A stretch of DNA of 64,000 nt from Cordylochernes scorpioides (lineage: Eukaryota > Arthropoda > Arachnida > Pseudoscorpiones > Chernetidae): positions 138,645,160 to 138,709,159 of the forward strand of contig CP092864.1 in assembly GCA_030710605.1 (NCBI GenBank), in the 5' to 3' direction. Under the pieces are notes generated by a model, which saw only the letters and a list, made by a program, of their open reading frames with translations, ran no database searches and was not told the origin of the DNA. The position numbers and the translations under genes are program-made. Positions 10,571 to 21,114 of this stretch are shown piece after piece (the first letter of the stretch is position 1; each line of letters begins with the position of its first letter).

Positions 10571-11109
10571 TATTGTATATATAAAAATATAGAATTGTTG
10601 TTTTTAATGAGGTCTTTTAAATGAATTTATTCCTTTAATATGTTGTCATATCTGCAATTTTTTTTCATTTCCAAAATATTTATTTACACTTTCACCAATG
10701 CATATAGGATCTTTGCGATGGAACAGGTATGGTGTTCTAGCGCATGTGCTCTCATGTCCTTGAAGCACATATACTGACAGTACCCAAAGTTGAACACACT
10801 GTATAATGTCTGAAATATATGACTATAAAGAGGGCTCAAGGCCAAACCTTTGCTACAAGAGCCTGTGTTTACGCACAGACGACTTTATGTGACTTTTTCA
10901 AGTGTGCGAACTTTGGATAGCATACATGTAAAGTTGAACCCAAGTATATATAAAATGTAGTTTTTAATGAGGTCATTTAAGTGAATTCCTATTATAAATC
11001 GTCTCCTCTGAAATATAGTTTGTAAATTTATATTCTGATTTATTTTATCCTTTTTTTTTCATTTCCAGAATATATATTTACACTTTTCACCAATGCCTAA
11101 AGTTTCTCA

Positions 11110-11410
11110 CCTGAAAGAAAAAAACTCCGCCTTTGCCGGTCCCAAGCCAGGATGAAAAAGGAGGAGGGGGAGCAGTAACAAGCTCACTAAAAAAACCTGG
11201 GCTCAGCTGGCCCGGCTGATAGTACCTTGTAAGGGCTCCTAATCCAGGGATACATTCTTTTGGAGCTAAGTCAGTGGCCTGCCACTGAGTAGTGCTCCCA
11301 GTCTTGATGACAAAGGCAGACGCATTCTACTTCACCCAATCGTGATGGTTGTTAATTTCAAGCTTTACAAGCTTGACACTCTAATATGATTGAGTGAAGA
11401 TAAGAAAGGA
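11110..11410 (+). mobile_element. non-LTR retrotransposon 3' UTR
   Basis: This GC-richer insert holds CTGGCCCGGCTGATAGTACC, AATCCAGGGATACATTC and the terminal ACTCTAATATGATTGAGTG AAGATAAG tail. The same block lies inverted at 49215-49510, and the same tail ends the fragments at 33262, 33800 and 33915. No coding part remains in this copy. Confidence 0.65.
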
Positions 11411-12166
11411 GAAAAAATATTTTTTGTATTTTTTTTTGGCAATAATCTATTTATTATCAATTAATTTGATTTTGGTCTTTATTTATTATTCCCCTGCTCT
11501 ATACATACATTTTGTACATTTACAATGTCAGCCATTTTCTCTGTAATACCTTTTTAGCAGCGAAGTTATATTTGAGCAACAAACAATTGTTGAAATTTAA
11601 AATGGTCGAATTATCGATAGTGTTGAATTACACTTTGTTATATGATAAGCTGTAGGTCAAGACAACAAAACATGGTCGAATTATCGAGGTTATATTGTAT
11701 ATATAAAACTAGAAATGTAGTTTTAATGAGGTCCTTTAAATATTTTCATTCCTTTTATATGTTGTCTTATCTGCGATATAGTAGCATTTTTTGCAATTTT
11801 ATTTGCTGATTTGTGTCATTTTTTCACTCAAAATATATTTATTTAAACTCTTCAACTAATGCCTATAGTTTCTTCCCTGAAATTGCTTAGCAAACATGAG
11901 TTGGTTGTACTGTTATGCTTCGGAGATATTTTAATCCTAAACAGGGTCTTTACGAATGGTACACGTATGGTGACACAGTGCATGTGCTCTCATGTTCTTG
12001 AAGTAGTGTAGATGTGTTGTTTGCACTTTTATTTTCTGATTTGTTAGTATTTTTCTTCTTTTTTCATTTTAAATAATTTTTTAGGCATAGGAACCAATGC
12101 CTATAGTTTCTCACCTGCGGGCCCTTCGAGTAAACCCGGGGCGTTGCCCGGGTCACTCGGCTAGTT

Positions 12167-12320
12167 TGGTTATATATTGAGTTGGCCAAATATCTTTGGA
12201 ATAACCTAAATCAACGTTTAGTTAAATTGTGTTCCACTAGATGGCGCGCTGTTGTCTAAAATGCTCATGTGAACGGTCAGGAAATGCTAATTTTGTTTTT
12301 AATATCAACACCTGATCTTT
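12167..12320. repeat. copy of the ribozyme-associated repeat (3' part)
   Basis: The segment (GTTGGCCAAATATC ... TGTTCCACTAGATGGCGCGC ... CAACACCTGATC) matches the body that follows the ribozyme at 27720-27865 and the arms at 42361 and 44850. The ribozyme part is absent because the Helitron terminus abuts it. Confidence 0.55.
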
Positions 12321-12385
12321 TTTTGTTTGTTTTTTCTTCACATATATATATGTGGTAATTTTGCCGGGAGGATATGGATCTGCAA

Positions 12386-12705
12386 AGACAAAGGTCACCT
12401 CTCCCGTCAAAATAGATGTCAAAGATAGACGCCATCTATTTGACTGTCGCCGCAAACTAGCGGCCTCGAGTCGGTGACAAAGCCACAACACCAGCTTTGG
12501 TAAATTAAAAAGCGTCCACCTAGAGATCATGGTTTCGGGCTAATGGTCTCTAGATGGACGCTTCTCAGTTTACCAAAGCTAGTGCTGTGGCTTTGTCACC
12601 GACCTGAGGTCTCTAGTTTGCGGCGACGGTCAATAGAGGCGTCTAGTTTTGACGTCTATTTTGACGGGAGAGGCGACTCTCTGTCGGTGACTGGCGACTC
12701 TGTGT
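12386..12705. repeat. foldback element with ribozyme remnant at its centre
   Basis: Arms of about 145 bases (12395-12540 and 12545-12690) are inverted; both carry CACCTCTCCCGTCAAAATAG-like ends and ACAAAGCCACAACACCAGC. The centre, on the minus strand, reads ATTAGCCCGAAACCATG then AUC|UCUAGG: the 3' half of a hammerhead (stem II strand, GAAAC, short stem III), with the CUGANGA half missing. The frames on both strands (97 and 78 codons) are translations of the arms. Confidence 0.8.
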
Positions 12706-12957
12706 ATAAATATTTTATTAATATTTTATATCAATTTTATATAAGCTCGTTGTTCTTTATATATTCTATTTTCAAGTAGATATTGAATAGATTTTATGAT
12801 TATTTTATCTAATTTATCATTATCAATAGAGTTATTGTGTGTCCTTAGAAAAACTCATTATAGTTTCTGATATATGTAATAGAATCTAACAATAGAAAAT
12901 ATATTTTTTTAAATAGTGTCCATTATAGTGACTATAATTTAATTATGTTTATATATA

Positions 12958-13236
12958 CACCTATCCCCCGATTTACACGGTACTTGTTTTACACGTTTTC
13001 GCTTTTACACGGTTTTCCAAATAAGTTTTTTTTTTTGTTTTTATCGCACTATACTAAATGTTACTGTGATTGAACACATGCGCTGTGTACACATCTCACG
13101 AGGAATCCCGAGCTTATGTGCTGACTACATATTTTAACCTGTCAATGCATTTTATTTTTATTTCTGTGTACACCTATTCCCCGATTTACACGTTTTTCTC
13201 AGGAATGTATCTACCGTGTAAATCGGGGGATAGGTG
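12958..13236. mobile_element. MITE with 'CACCTATCCCCCGATTTA' termini
   Basis: A 279-bp element flanked by TA. Its ends are CACCTATCCCCCGATTTAC and its inverse, perfect over about 25 bases. The terminal word recurs inside (13168 and 12983-13015), so the element contains subterminal repeats, as pogo- and Tc1-type MITEs often do. The frame at 13070 is incidental. Confidence 0.85.
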
Positions 13237-13249
13237 TATTATTGATAGA

Positions 13250-13456
13250 AAATTTGCCGGGAGGATAGTGATGTAAAAAGATAAAGGTCACCTCTCCCGT
13301 CAAAATAGACGTCAAAACTAAACGCCATCCATTGACCGTCACTGCAAACTAGCGGCCTCAGATCGGTGACAAAGCCACAACACCAGCTTTGGCAAACTGA
13401 GAAGCATCCACCTAGAGACCTTGTTTCGGGATAATGGTCCTCGTCAGTCTAAGGCG
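13250..13456 (-). ncRNA. foldback arm carrying an intact hammerhead core
   Basis: Positions 13250-13410 are a third copy of the arm at 12395. Immediately after it, on the minus strand (13454-13411), the full hammerhead order is present: stem I strand CCUUAGA, CUGACGA (13447-13441), a weak two-pair stem II, GAAA (13427-13424), AC-AAG-GU stem III, and a GUC triplet (13419-13417). The returning strand is UCUAGG. Stem I pairs over six bases including one G.U. All invariant core bases are right; stem II is the weak point. Confidence 0.65.
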
Positions 13457-13479
13457 GACTTTATTCCATTAGATCCACA

Positions 13480-13860
13480 CACACACACACAAATACCTTT
13501 ATTAAGATACACAGGTCTTACAGAGGATTCTCCTTGGGGTTACAAGACGGGGAAACCTATGAAAGTGGGAAATAAAAAATGGAGAAAGATTATATACATA
13601 TGGTAAATATATACAGATTATAAGAAAGAATAAAAAATAAGAAAAAAATTGGAAATATGGATGGGAGAAGTGGAGAGCGAAAAGAGGAAAGAAAACAAGT
13701 ATTTACATATTGAACAAGTCAATTTAAGCTCTTCTGCTCACACAGCACAGGTGGGCCATGGCTATTTCAAGAATATTCCATGAGATCCACAAGGGATCCA
13801 ATGGAATCTCACAATATGCCAAAGAGGTGTTTAGCTGGCAAAGTGGCTAGGCCGAATTAT
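13480..13860 (-). mobile_element. non-LTR-type 3' tail, inverted
   Basis: ACACACACAAATACCTTTATTAAG...CAGGTCTTACAGAGGATTC is a relative of the tails at 47690, 57100 and 58835, which on the other strand read as TCTGTATAAGACC..TCTTAATAAAG. An A-rich purine tract follows (13560-13690). No coding domain is visible. Confidence 0.45.
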
Positions 13861-14182
13861 TATTGATATTATATATTAATATTAATTTCTACCCATATTG
13901 AACACCTATTATTATTAACTTATTTTTATTGAAAGAGAAATAATTTACCGCTTTTTATGTATGAAGTAAATTCTATATAAGAGTATTCATAAAAAAATGT
14001 TTTCGAATATATTATAAAAATTAACATTTTCAATCAAATTTTATATCCCATTTATAAAAAAGCATATATAAGAATTTCTATTGAAAAAAAAAAATTCATA
14101 TTTATTAAACATATTTAAAAATAGTATAACATTTTCCATATCATATTTATTGATTTCTTTTCCTACGTTCATAGATAAAAAT
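13861..14182. other. AT-rich sequence, no gene seen
   Basis: Low-complexity AT-rich DNA. Nothing recognisable on either strand. Confidence 0.7.
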
Positions 14183-14493
14183 GGGGGTCGGTGGAAGGCT
14201 GGTTAAACCGTTTGGTTTTCAACCACTACGACCCGGGTTCGATTTCCGCATTGGACACTTTTTTCTATTTAAGAAAAAAAATGCTTCAATGGCCCGCCGA
14301 TTCTTGCAAAAGTCCAACCCCACCAGCGAGTGCAAGTAACCAAACGGGGCTCTGGCCCATTTGTAAGTGCAAAGTCGAACTGCTTTCATATGTGTAGACA
14401 TGTGGTGCGCTTACAGTAAAAAGCAGCCGCTAACTACCCACCATGATTATCATGGCCTGTACCACGTGTACTAGGGATAAGCAAAAAAAAAAA
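14183..14493 (+). mobile_element. tRNA-derived SINE, full length
   Basis: Same structure as the copy at 9981: head GGGGGTCGGTGGAAGG, B-box GGTTCGATTTC, body, and GGGATAAGC plus poly-A. AGATAAAAAT occurs immediately before the head and immediately after the poly-A, a clean 10-base target-site duplication. Confidence 0.9.
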
Positions 14494-15136
14494 GATAAAA
14501 ATATATATTTTTATCATCCCTATTTTATTAATTTTCAAAAAATATATAAAAGCTATTAGGAATCTTTTTTATAAATTCCTGTATAATATGGTAAAATAAA
14601 TGTATATATATAAAATAAAGGACAGCATTTTTTAAAAAAAGATAACGTTTTTAAATTTAAATGGACTTTTAAAAAATCAAGTAGTTTTTTTTTTTTTTGC
14701 AAGGGGATTTAAGCCTAACACTTTTCTGTTTTATCTTTAACAGATTTTTTCGATCTGCCAATTTTTTTTTCAACTTAAAATTAAACGCCCTTCATTAACA
14801 AGAAATGAGTGAAAAATAAAGAATTAGCTGATAACAGTATTTGGTTAACTTAAAAGTTAATCATTTATCGATTTTTAAATATCTCATTAAAAAAAAAAAA
14901 CGTTGTTCATATTGATGGAATTTTTTATCTAGTTAAAAAACGATTTTTATTGAGTACTTTTCATTCCTAAATGAAGCTATATAAAGTAAATTGTGAATCT
15001 CAATGGTCAATGTTGTCAGATCTATTTTAATGTGATTAAACTCTGTGATAAAATAAATAAATGACGATTTATGTTAATTGCATTATTTTAGAAATGTTTT
15101 TACAGATATCGTTTGATTCTTTTAGAATTATATATA
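14494..15136. other. AT-rich sequence, no gene seen
   Basis: Homopolymer-rich AT DNA between two SINEs. No repeat or gene recognised. Confidence 0.7.
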
Positions 15137-15428
15137 GGGGTCGGTTGGAGGGTGTTCAAAACCATTGATTTTTGACCGCTACGATCCGGGTTCGAATCCC
15201 ACATTGGGAACTTTTTTCTAATAAAAAAAAATGCTCCAATGGCCCCCGATTCTTTCAAAAGTCCAACCCCACCAGCGAGTGCAAGTAACCAAACGGGGTT
15301 CTGGTATATTTGTCGAACTGCTGTCGAACTGCTTTTCACATGCGTAGACATGTGGTGCACTTACTAAAAGCAGTCGCTAACTACCCACCATGATTATCAT
15401 GGCCTGAACCACAAGTACTAGGGATAAT
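15137..15428 (+). mobile_element. tRNA-derived SINE
   Basis: Full-length but shorter copy: GGGGTCGGTTGGAGGG head, GGTTCGAATCCC B-box, body with a 10-base internal duplication (GTCGAACTGCTGTCGAACTGC), and end CTAGGGATAA without a poly-A. AATTATAT flanks both sides approximately. Confidence 0.85.
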
Positions 15429-15849
15429 TATATTAATAATTATATATTATCTTTAAGAAATGTTATATTTATTTAAGTTATATATATGGAATGCTTCACA
15501 ATTTTGCGTGTCATCCTTACGCAGGGGCTATGCTAAGTTATATAGAGAGTTAGTATTGTAAAACAACTATTACATCTCTGTAAATATGCAAATTATAACA
15601 GAGTAATACATCGCTGAAATATTCTAGAATTGCCACTTTTAATAATAATAAAAGGAAGCATATAGGCAGAGAGAGAGAGTATTTTAAAATAATATTGTAA
15701 TAGAAATGATGTAAATTTCTAAATTTTCTTTTCTTTTTTTTTTTCTTTAAAATAATATTCGTTACAATTATAAATTGGCGCCGTGGATGTCATTCTTGTA
15801 TAATATATAAATGAGTTTTAAAATTTGTAAAAAAAAAAAAAAAAAAAAA

Positions 15850-15920
15850 TGCATCGGCCGGGAATCGAACCCGGGCCACCCGCGTGGCAGGCGAGCATTC
15901 TACCACTGAACCACCGATGG
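15850..15920 (-). tRNA. tRNA-Gly (anticodon GCC)
   Basis: Read on the minus strand this folds as a complete cloverleaf of 70 bases plus discriminator A. It has D-arm TGGTTCAGTGGTAGAA, anticodon stem CTCGC/GCGGG around loop CTGCCAC, B-box GGTTCGATTCC, and T-arm. The first base is C instead of the usual G, giving a C.C mismatch at pair 1-72, which may mark it as a pseudogene or a sequencing/assembly change. A run of about 20 T follows on its strand, a strong Pol III terminator. The same flanks surround the tRNA-like gene at 57651. Confidence 0.8.
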
Positions 15921-15924
15921 TTAT

Positions 15925-16497
15925 GAGAAATGGCCATATTTGGGTATTTATTCCATTCACAAAAGCAAACGGTGACAGAATTGATTAAGAAAGAATTGAT
16001 TATGACGCTGATAACTATATATATTAATAAGAGCTAATATTAATTTACATATATAAGAATATATTGCTATATTAACACCAATCGTAAATTCTATTACGTA
16101 GTTCTTTGCTAATATATCTCGGCTAGAATATGCAGGGCTATGCAAACAAATAAAAAGATACCAAATATATATTCAGAGTGAGTGTATAATGAATGCAAGA
16201 AACAAAACAGGGGCCCCTTTTTTAAAAATGATCTTGCATGCTGAAAACTCGGTTTGCAGATGGAAGAACTACAATGGGACTTTTGTAGATAAATACAGAT
16301 ATTTCACATTCTTAGTAGTATGTAGTTAATATATGCATGAACCAATATGAGCTTCCTTGATAAAGCCTCGTGTTGTAGATTAAAAGTGATATAATGAAAT
16401 TTGGAGATAGAAAATACATTTAGGTCACACTCTTAGTAAAAAAAAAAGAGTAGATAATATATTCAAGAAACAATTAAAGAATATCTCTATATATATA
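15925..16497. other. non-coding flank of the LTR element
   Basis: No gene. Blocks at 16250-16330 (ACAATGGGACTTTTGTAGAT) and 16370-16497 match 23625-23680 and 24237-24340, so this is the left side of a repeat that the LTR element later split. Confidence 0.6.
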
Positions 16498-17481
16498 TGT
16501 CATAATTTGTATATAATTAAATGCACCCCCGACCCACTATGTATGTACCATGTATGATTTTCAAAGATTTAATAAAGAATAAGGTAACTGGAGGAAAGCA
16601 AGTAGCAATAAGACATAGGAAGTAGGCCTAAAGCTGGCACGACTATTCTTGGCACCCCCGTCAATATTGCAGGGGCAAAGACCGGACGTATCTAGTGACC
16701 GCAGAAGTTATAAATGTTAAGCTAACGCCCAATATTTCCGGCAAAGACAGGACGTATCTAATATCCGCCGAAGTTATAAGCGTCGAGCTACCCAACACTT
16801 CCTGGCGAAATCGGATATATCTTCCGGCAAAAGCAACACCAAAGCAAACCGCCGGGCCAATCAGAAGACAGTACCTAAATAGGTCGACCAATAGGAAAAG
16901 ATCATGTGACATCTCTCGACCAATCAAAAAGAAACTGAGTCTTGGTGTTAAATCGAAAAGCAAGAATGGTCAGTTGTTCACTCGCTCTCGCCGAGTTCGG
17001 ACCTAGTAGTGTTTTGGCTCCCATCTGAACAACATCTACAGCTCTTCATTCACTCCCACCGAGTTCAGACCCAGTCATCGACTCGACCCCACCAAGGTAA
17101 TGTCTGCTCACTAGAGACCTCTCTCTCCGCTCATTTCATCTAAATCCAATCATCGCCATGTGATCAACTAATTAATCATCAAAAACTGCTCTGCCTTTCT
17201 CAAAAGCTTTCTTTCCTCCAACCCGTTGCCTTATATTTTCAACCATCAAGTGTCCCGGCTTATTTCCCCTGTGTGTAATCCTTTCACTCAGCCACCACGA
17301 CTGCATCATCCACCACGACTGCATCATTCACCACGACTGCGTCACCACTTCAACAACCTTCAACACCAAGAGTAAGGTTTCCCAACATAGTAGAATACCA
17401 CAACTATTCCTAAAGTCGACAGGATTCTACAACAGTGTAATACATCAAATATTGCAGTGTAATAACTTTGGATCTACTACA
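16498..17481 (+). repeat. 5' LTR
   Basis: 984 bp, TG...CA. AATAAAGAATAAGG near its start could serve as a polyadenylation signal, and a CACCACGACTGCATCATC triplicate lies near 17298-17345. Short open frames (100 and 103 codons) occur identically in both LTRs and are not genes. The sequence right after it (TAGAGTCGACAGGATAAAG) is the expected primer-binding position but I cannot match it to a tRNA. Confidence 0.93.
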
Positions 17482-17500
17482 TAGAGTCGACAGGATAAAG

Positions 17501-17980
17501 ATGGAAATTAGCCCAGGCGCCAGCAAAACAAAAGGCAATGACAAACCGAGAGAGAAGAAACTGGCAACGAGCGGAAAGAAACTGACAACGAACGAAGCGA
17601 CAAGACATACCCTGGCGACGGTAATTTTAGAACTGACCGCCGCGCTACAAGGGGCAAGATCCACGCAAGGTGAGACGGAGTTCCGGAGCGCCACCCCCGG
17701 GGCAACCGACGCCCGCGCCGCCGGTACGTGTCCGAACAACCTGACGCCCACCGTGGAGTCGCCACCCGCCATGCCGTACCCGTGCACCCGGAAGCAACCC
17801 ACGCGAACCGGGACAGTGCAAATAGTCCGAAAACGGTCCACTCGAATGGAAGCAGTACAAATGGCTAGATTTCCCTTTCAATTGCGCGGACAGTGCAAAC
17901 GGTCCCGATCCGGCCCAACAGACATTTCAAGCCAGCCATCCCAAGCCGAAGACGCCACAGTGGAGACCTTTCGAGACTGA
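17501..17980 (+). CDS. gag-like ORF of the LTR element
   Basis: First ATG 20 bases after the LTR, 160 codons, stop at 17978-17980. The product is basic and rich in K, R, T and P with no predicted membrane segment. I see no CCHC zinc knuckle or capsid signature, so 'gag' is inferred from position only. It is much shorter than a complete Gag (usually 300-500 residues), in line with the deletions elsewhere in the element. The next frame starts about 30 bases downstream in another phase. Confidence 0.55.
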   Translation: MEISPGASKTKGNDKPREKKLATSGKKLTTNEATRHTLATVILELTAALQGARSTQGETEFRSATPGATDARAAGTCPNNLTPTVESPPAMPYPCTRKQPTRTGTVQIVRKRSTRMEAVQMARFPFQLRGQCKRSRSGPTDISSQPSQAEDATVETFRD

Positions 17981-18011
17981 GGTAGGCAATCCACCCAATG
18001 ACACCATCAAA

Positions 18012-20246
18012 TTGACTTTGGACTTGTATCTGACCCAGGACCTACCATGTACCTTTCTAATTGAACCAGACGCAGGTTCGAACATATTGCCGTATCATTT
18101 ATACAATAGATTAAAAGCACAACTTCCCAACTTAAGTATTAAAAATCCTTCCCTTGATCTATCCACCCTAAATAGTTTTACGAAAATAATAGGACATTTA
18201 ACTCTCCCTCTGACAATAGGCCAAATAACCCGTAGAGAGAACTTCCACGTGGTAAATGCATCCTTGCCATTTGGAGTTCTTACCTTAAAAACCCTTTATC
18301 AGTATAAATTAAAATTAAATTATAATCACGGCACTATTTTCCAACTTGGCGTCCCATTGTCTAATACTATCTACCACTTTAAACATGTGTCAAATGAATG
18401 CAAGCACGGGCTAGGCCAAAACCTGTCCCAAAGGACTCGCACAGCACCCAAAGCTTTCACACATGGAAACCCTTGCCTGCATTCATTGCCCAAACCCCAA
18501 ATATTTACATGCCACCATTCTAATCTCACACCACGCAACTTTTCACTCAACCCAATTGCCAATACTTTATGCCCACAACACATAAAGCCACAACGGCTTC
18601 AACCTACAAATCCAATCATGCCCAAAAAAACGTGTCAGTACAGCTCACACACTTACCACACAAAATCCATACACGCACCCATACGTCACCACACAACAAA
18701 CACGCACAATCCGCACAACAAACGCAACACGCGCGCCAAAAGACAACAACAACCAGTAAGCGCATGCACAATCGTTAAGAATAACACAATCATCCCGTCT
18801 ACACAAAACATAGAAAAAATTCACGCCACCAAACAACCACACAATCGAAAAACATTACGATCTTTCCTAAAAGCTGTGAACGCCTATAAAGAGTTCATTC
18901 CAGACCACGCCCGCTTGCGGACGCCACTTGTCAACCTTCTAAAAAAGGATGTCATGTGGGTCTGGGATGACGAATGCCAGAAAGCGTTCACTAACCTGAA
19001 AGAAAACCTTACCACACACCCCACATTACACCTTTACCAGGAAGGTCTGCCATGCCAGGTGTACTGTAACACCTCAACATTCAGCATTACAGGCATTCTT
19101 AAACAAGTCTACCCTGATGGGAAGACATACACCGTTCAACATTTCAGCCGATCTCTGCGTAGTCACGAGCGAAATTATTCAGACTTGGAACTACAATGCC
19201 TAGCCATTGTGGAAAGTGTGGATAATTTCCGCACCTGTCTAATGGGCAGAAAGTTTACAATATTTTCTGACCATCCCGCATTGCAGTGGTTGAAAGAGAT
19301 CAAAGCTCCGTCAGGCAGATTGTTTCGATGGAGGTTAAGATTGTCAAGATACGAATATGAGGTCCGTAGCATAAATGGAGTACAACAATATGAAACGGGC
19401 GTTGGAACTCGTATCCCATTTTGTGGCTTTCTAGATGCGCCACTCATACAGAGCCAACCGTCTTCTCCACCGAGAAAATCTCGCGTGACTATGGATCACA
19501 ATAAACTGCGCACCGTCTCCCGAAAAGGAGTACTTAAAACTATAGTCCCAAGTTCACTTACAACCAGACTTCTTAAATCCGTACACACTCAACACCACCA
19601 TCCAAACATCTCCAAGATGACGAGACTCATCTCGTCACAATATTATTGGCAGAACATGACACAAGACATCGCAAAACAGGTAAAAACCTGCCCCACCTGC
19701 CGATTCGCTAGAAGAATCGATGAATACAACCAACCTTCACGTAAAAATACCGACACAGGCCCCAAAGCAAAACAGAATTCGTACATAAAGCACAGCGTAC
19801 ACACAACACAAACAATGCCAAAATTACACCACCCACGTCAGAACGATCACACAGCTCAACCTAAATCAATTACCACCGACATATCGCTAATAAAACCATT
19901 AACGATCAAACAGGAGAACTGCGAACCTACCAATCATTTAAATTCTACAATTAATAAGGTTCAGGCAAATATTTCAGAGTCCCCATTTACAAAAATCTGG
20001 ACGAACATGGGGCAATACCCTATCTTTCATCTGATTTTCATCCTTTGTATGTTAGTTCTACCATACAAATGTATCCCAATTTTATTCATTAATTACTTGT
20101 TTATCTATACCATGCCCGCTCATAAAATTTTCGAACTACAAGAGGCAGTTTTTAATCTTGGACAAGCATTTATAAAACTTCTCATAATTTTAGGAACCAT
20201 TTTTGCAGAAAATCTAAATAGACTCCGAAGAGATAGAAGTAATTGA
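18012..20246 (+). CDS. 744-codon pol-like ORF lacking RT and integrase cores
   Basis: Uninterrupted frame. Residues ~17-33 (EPDAGSNILPYHLYNRL) look like a retropepsin active site with DAGS in place of the usual DTG/DSG. Residues ~60-280 are a low-complexity, H/T/N/Q/P-rich stretch. Residues ~283-310 correspond to the end of an RT thumb. Residues ~327-450 are a gypsy-type RNase H: the later acidic residues are present (YSDLELQCLAIV, FSDHPALQWL) but the first catalytic Asp position reads N (VYCNTSTF). Residues ~525-563 are the integrase H2C2 zinc finger (HTQHHH...CPTC). The RT palm with its YxDD box and the integrase DDE core are absent. Residues ~675-725 are hydrophobic and could span a membrane. 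The frame survived several internal deletions, which is unusual. Confidence 0.8.
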   Translation: MTLDLYLTQDLPCTFLIEPDAGSNILPYHLYNRLKAQLPNLSIKNPSLDLSTLNSFTKIIGHLTLPLTIGQITRRENFHVVNASLPFGVLTLKTLYQYKLKLNYNHGTIFQLGVPLSNTIYHFKHVSNECKHGLGQNLSQRTRTAPKAFTHGNPCLHSLPKPQIFTCHHSNLTPRNFSLNPIANTLCPQHIKPQRLQPTNPIMPKKTCQYSSHTYHTKSIHAPIRHHTTNTHNPHNKRNTRAKRQQQPVSACTIVKNNTIIPSTQNIEKIHATKQPHNRKTLRSFLKAVNAYKEFIPDHARLRTPLVNLLKKDVMWVWDDECQKAFTNLKENLTTHPTLHLYQEGLPCQVYCNTSTFSITGILKQVYPDGKTYTVQHFSRSLRSHERNYSDLELQCLAIVESVDNFRTCLMGRKFTIFSDHPALQWLKEIKAPSGRLFRWRLRLSRYEYEVRSINGVQQYETGVGTRIPFCGFLDAPLIQSQPSSPPRKSRVTMDHNKLRTVSRKGVLKTIVPSSLTTRLLKSVHTQHHHPNISKMTRLISSQYYWQNMTQDIAKQVKTCPTCRFARRIDEYNQPSRKNTDTGPKAKQNSYIKHSVHTTQTMPKLHHPRQNDHTAQPKSITTDISLIKPLTIKQENCEPTNHLNSTINKVQANISESPFTKIWTNMGQYPIFHLIFILCMLVLPYKCIPILFINYLFIYTMPAHKIFELQEAVFNLGQAFIKLLIILGTIFAENLNRLRRDRSN

Positions 20247-21110
20247 AGGATAACCAACCAATGTCGGAGAAGTCACACTCCAAAAACAAGATCTGAGCCG
20301 CACCAAAAAATAAATAAGCGGAAGGAAGAGTGAATTTTGAGACACCGCGACAGGAAGTGTAGTCCGCGGCGATAAATTCGGCCTATGCAAACAAAGCGGA
20401 GCGCCTCGTCCGATCTCCAATTTCATTCCCTCTCTTTTGCCCGACACACCCCACTTCCGTATCTCTAATTACAATGAGAAGGTCCCCTATTGAGGTCAAC
20501 TGGGAACCTCTCTATGCCACCAATTTTGGATTCCAGTTCGAGTCTACATATCGATTTTTACCATCCAATTCCACATCCACAAGACAACACATAGAACTCG
20601 CTCACACATTTCTTACACAACAGACTTCTAACATTTTTTCACAACACACACAAAGACAAAAAATTACACATAAAGGTTATATAGATTTCCCTGTCTCCTG
20701 TACACATAGCATAAACGCACTTGAGGGGTAGAATCACGTTTTCACCTAAGTGTCACTACAGATGAGACAAAAAATTTATAGGGCATAATTGAGCAATTAA
20801 AAAATTTATAGGGCATGTAGATACCAAAGGGTTCAAACCAATACACCTTATTTTTCATATTAATCATTTTCATTATTTTCTCTCAATTAAAAATGTTAAA
20901 TATATAATCAATTTATCAATTTATTCAACTTATTATCACTTTTAATCATTAATTATCATTTTTTTTCCAATTAGTTTATATTATCATTTTTATTTATCAA
21001 TTATCATTCTATTTACCACTTAACTTATATTAGTATAACTTCATTATCAACGAAAACTCATTGGTTTTCGGTTACACTAAAAACATTAAATCATCCTATT
21101 TTTGAAACCT
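20247..21110 (+). other. LTR element, non-coding interior
   Basis: There is a short 85-codon frame (20474-20731) with no recognisable domain, then AT-rich DNA. A duplicate AAAAAATTTATAGGGCAT occurs at about 20767 and 20800. Confidence 0.6.
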
Positions 21111-21114
21111 TTTT

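Larger units (their letters stand above)
8870..12164 (+). mobile_element. Helitron-like region with CTAG terminus
   Basis: The right end is diagnostic: a GC-rich hairpin (CCGGGGCGTTGCCCGG, 12136-12152) followed by TCACTCGGCTAG and then T at 12165. The left end is not certain. The interior is built from imperfect modules: GTTATAGTTTTTCATTT at about 8920, 9092, 9342 and 9498, and a block ending in GCCTATAGTTTCTCACCTG at about 9889, 11093, 11862 and 12097. It has been invaded by a SINE (9981), a non-LTR tail (11110) and MITE remnants (10430, 11575). No Rep or helicase domain is visible, so the copy is non-autonomous. Confidence 0.6.

Noticed and set aside
16661-17006. 100- and 103-codon frames in the LTR
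   Set aside because: Present identically in both LTRs on opposite strands; no domain.
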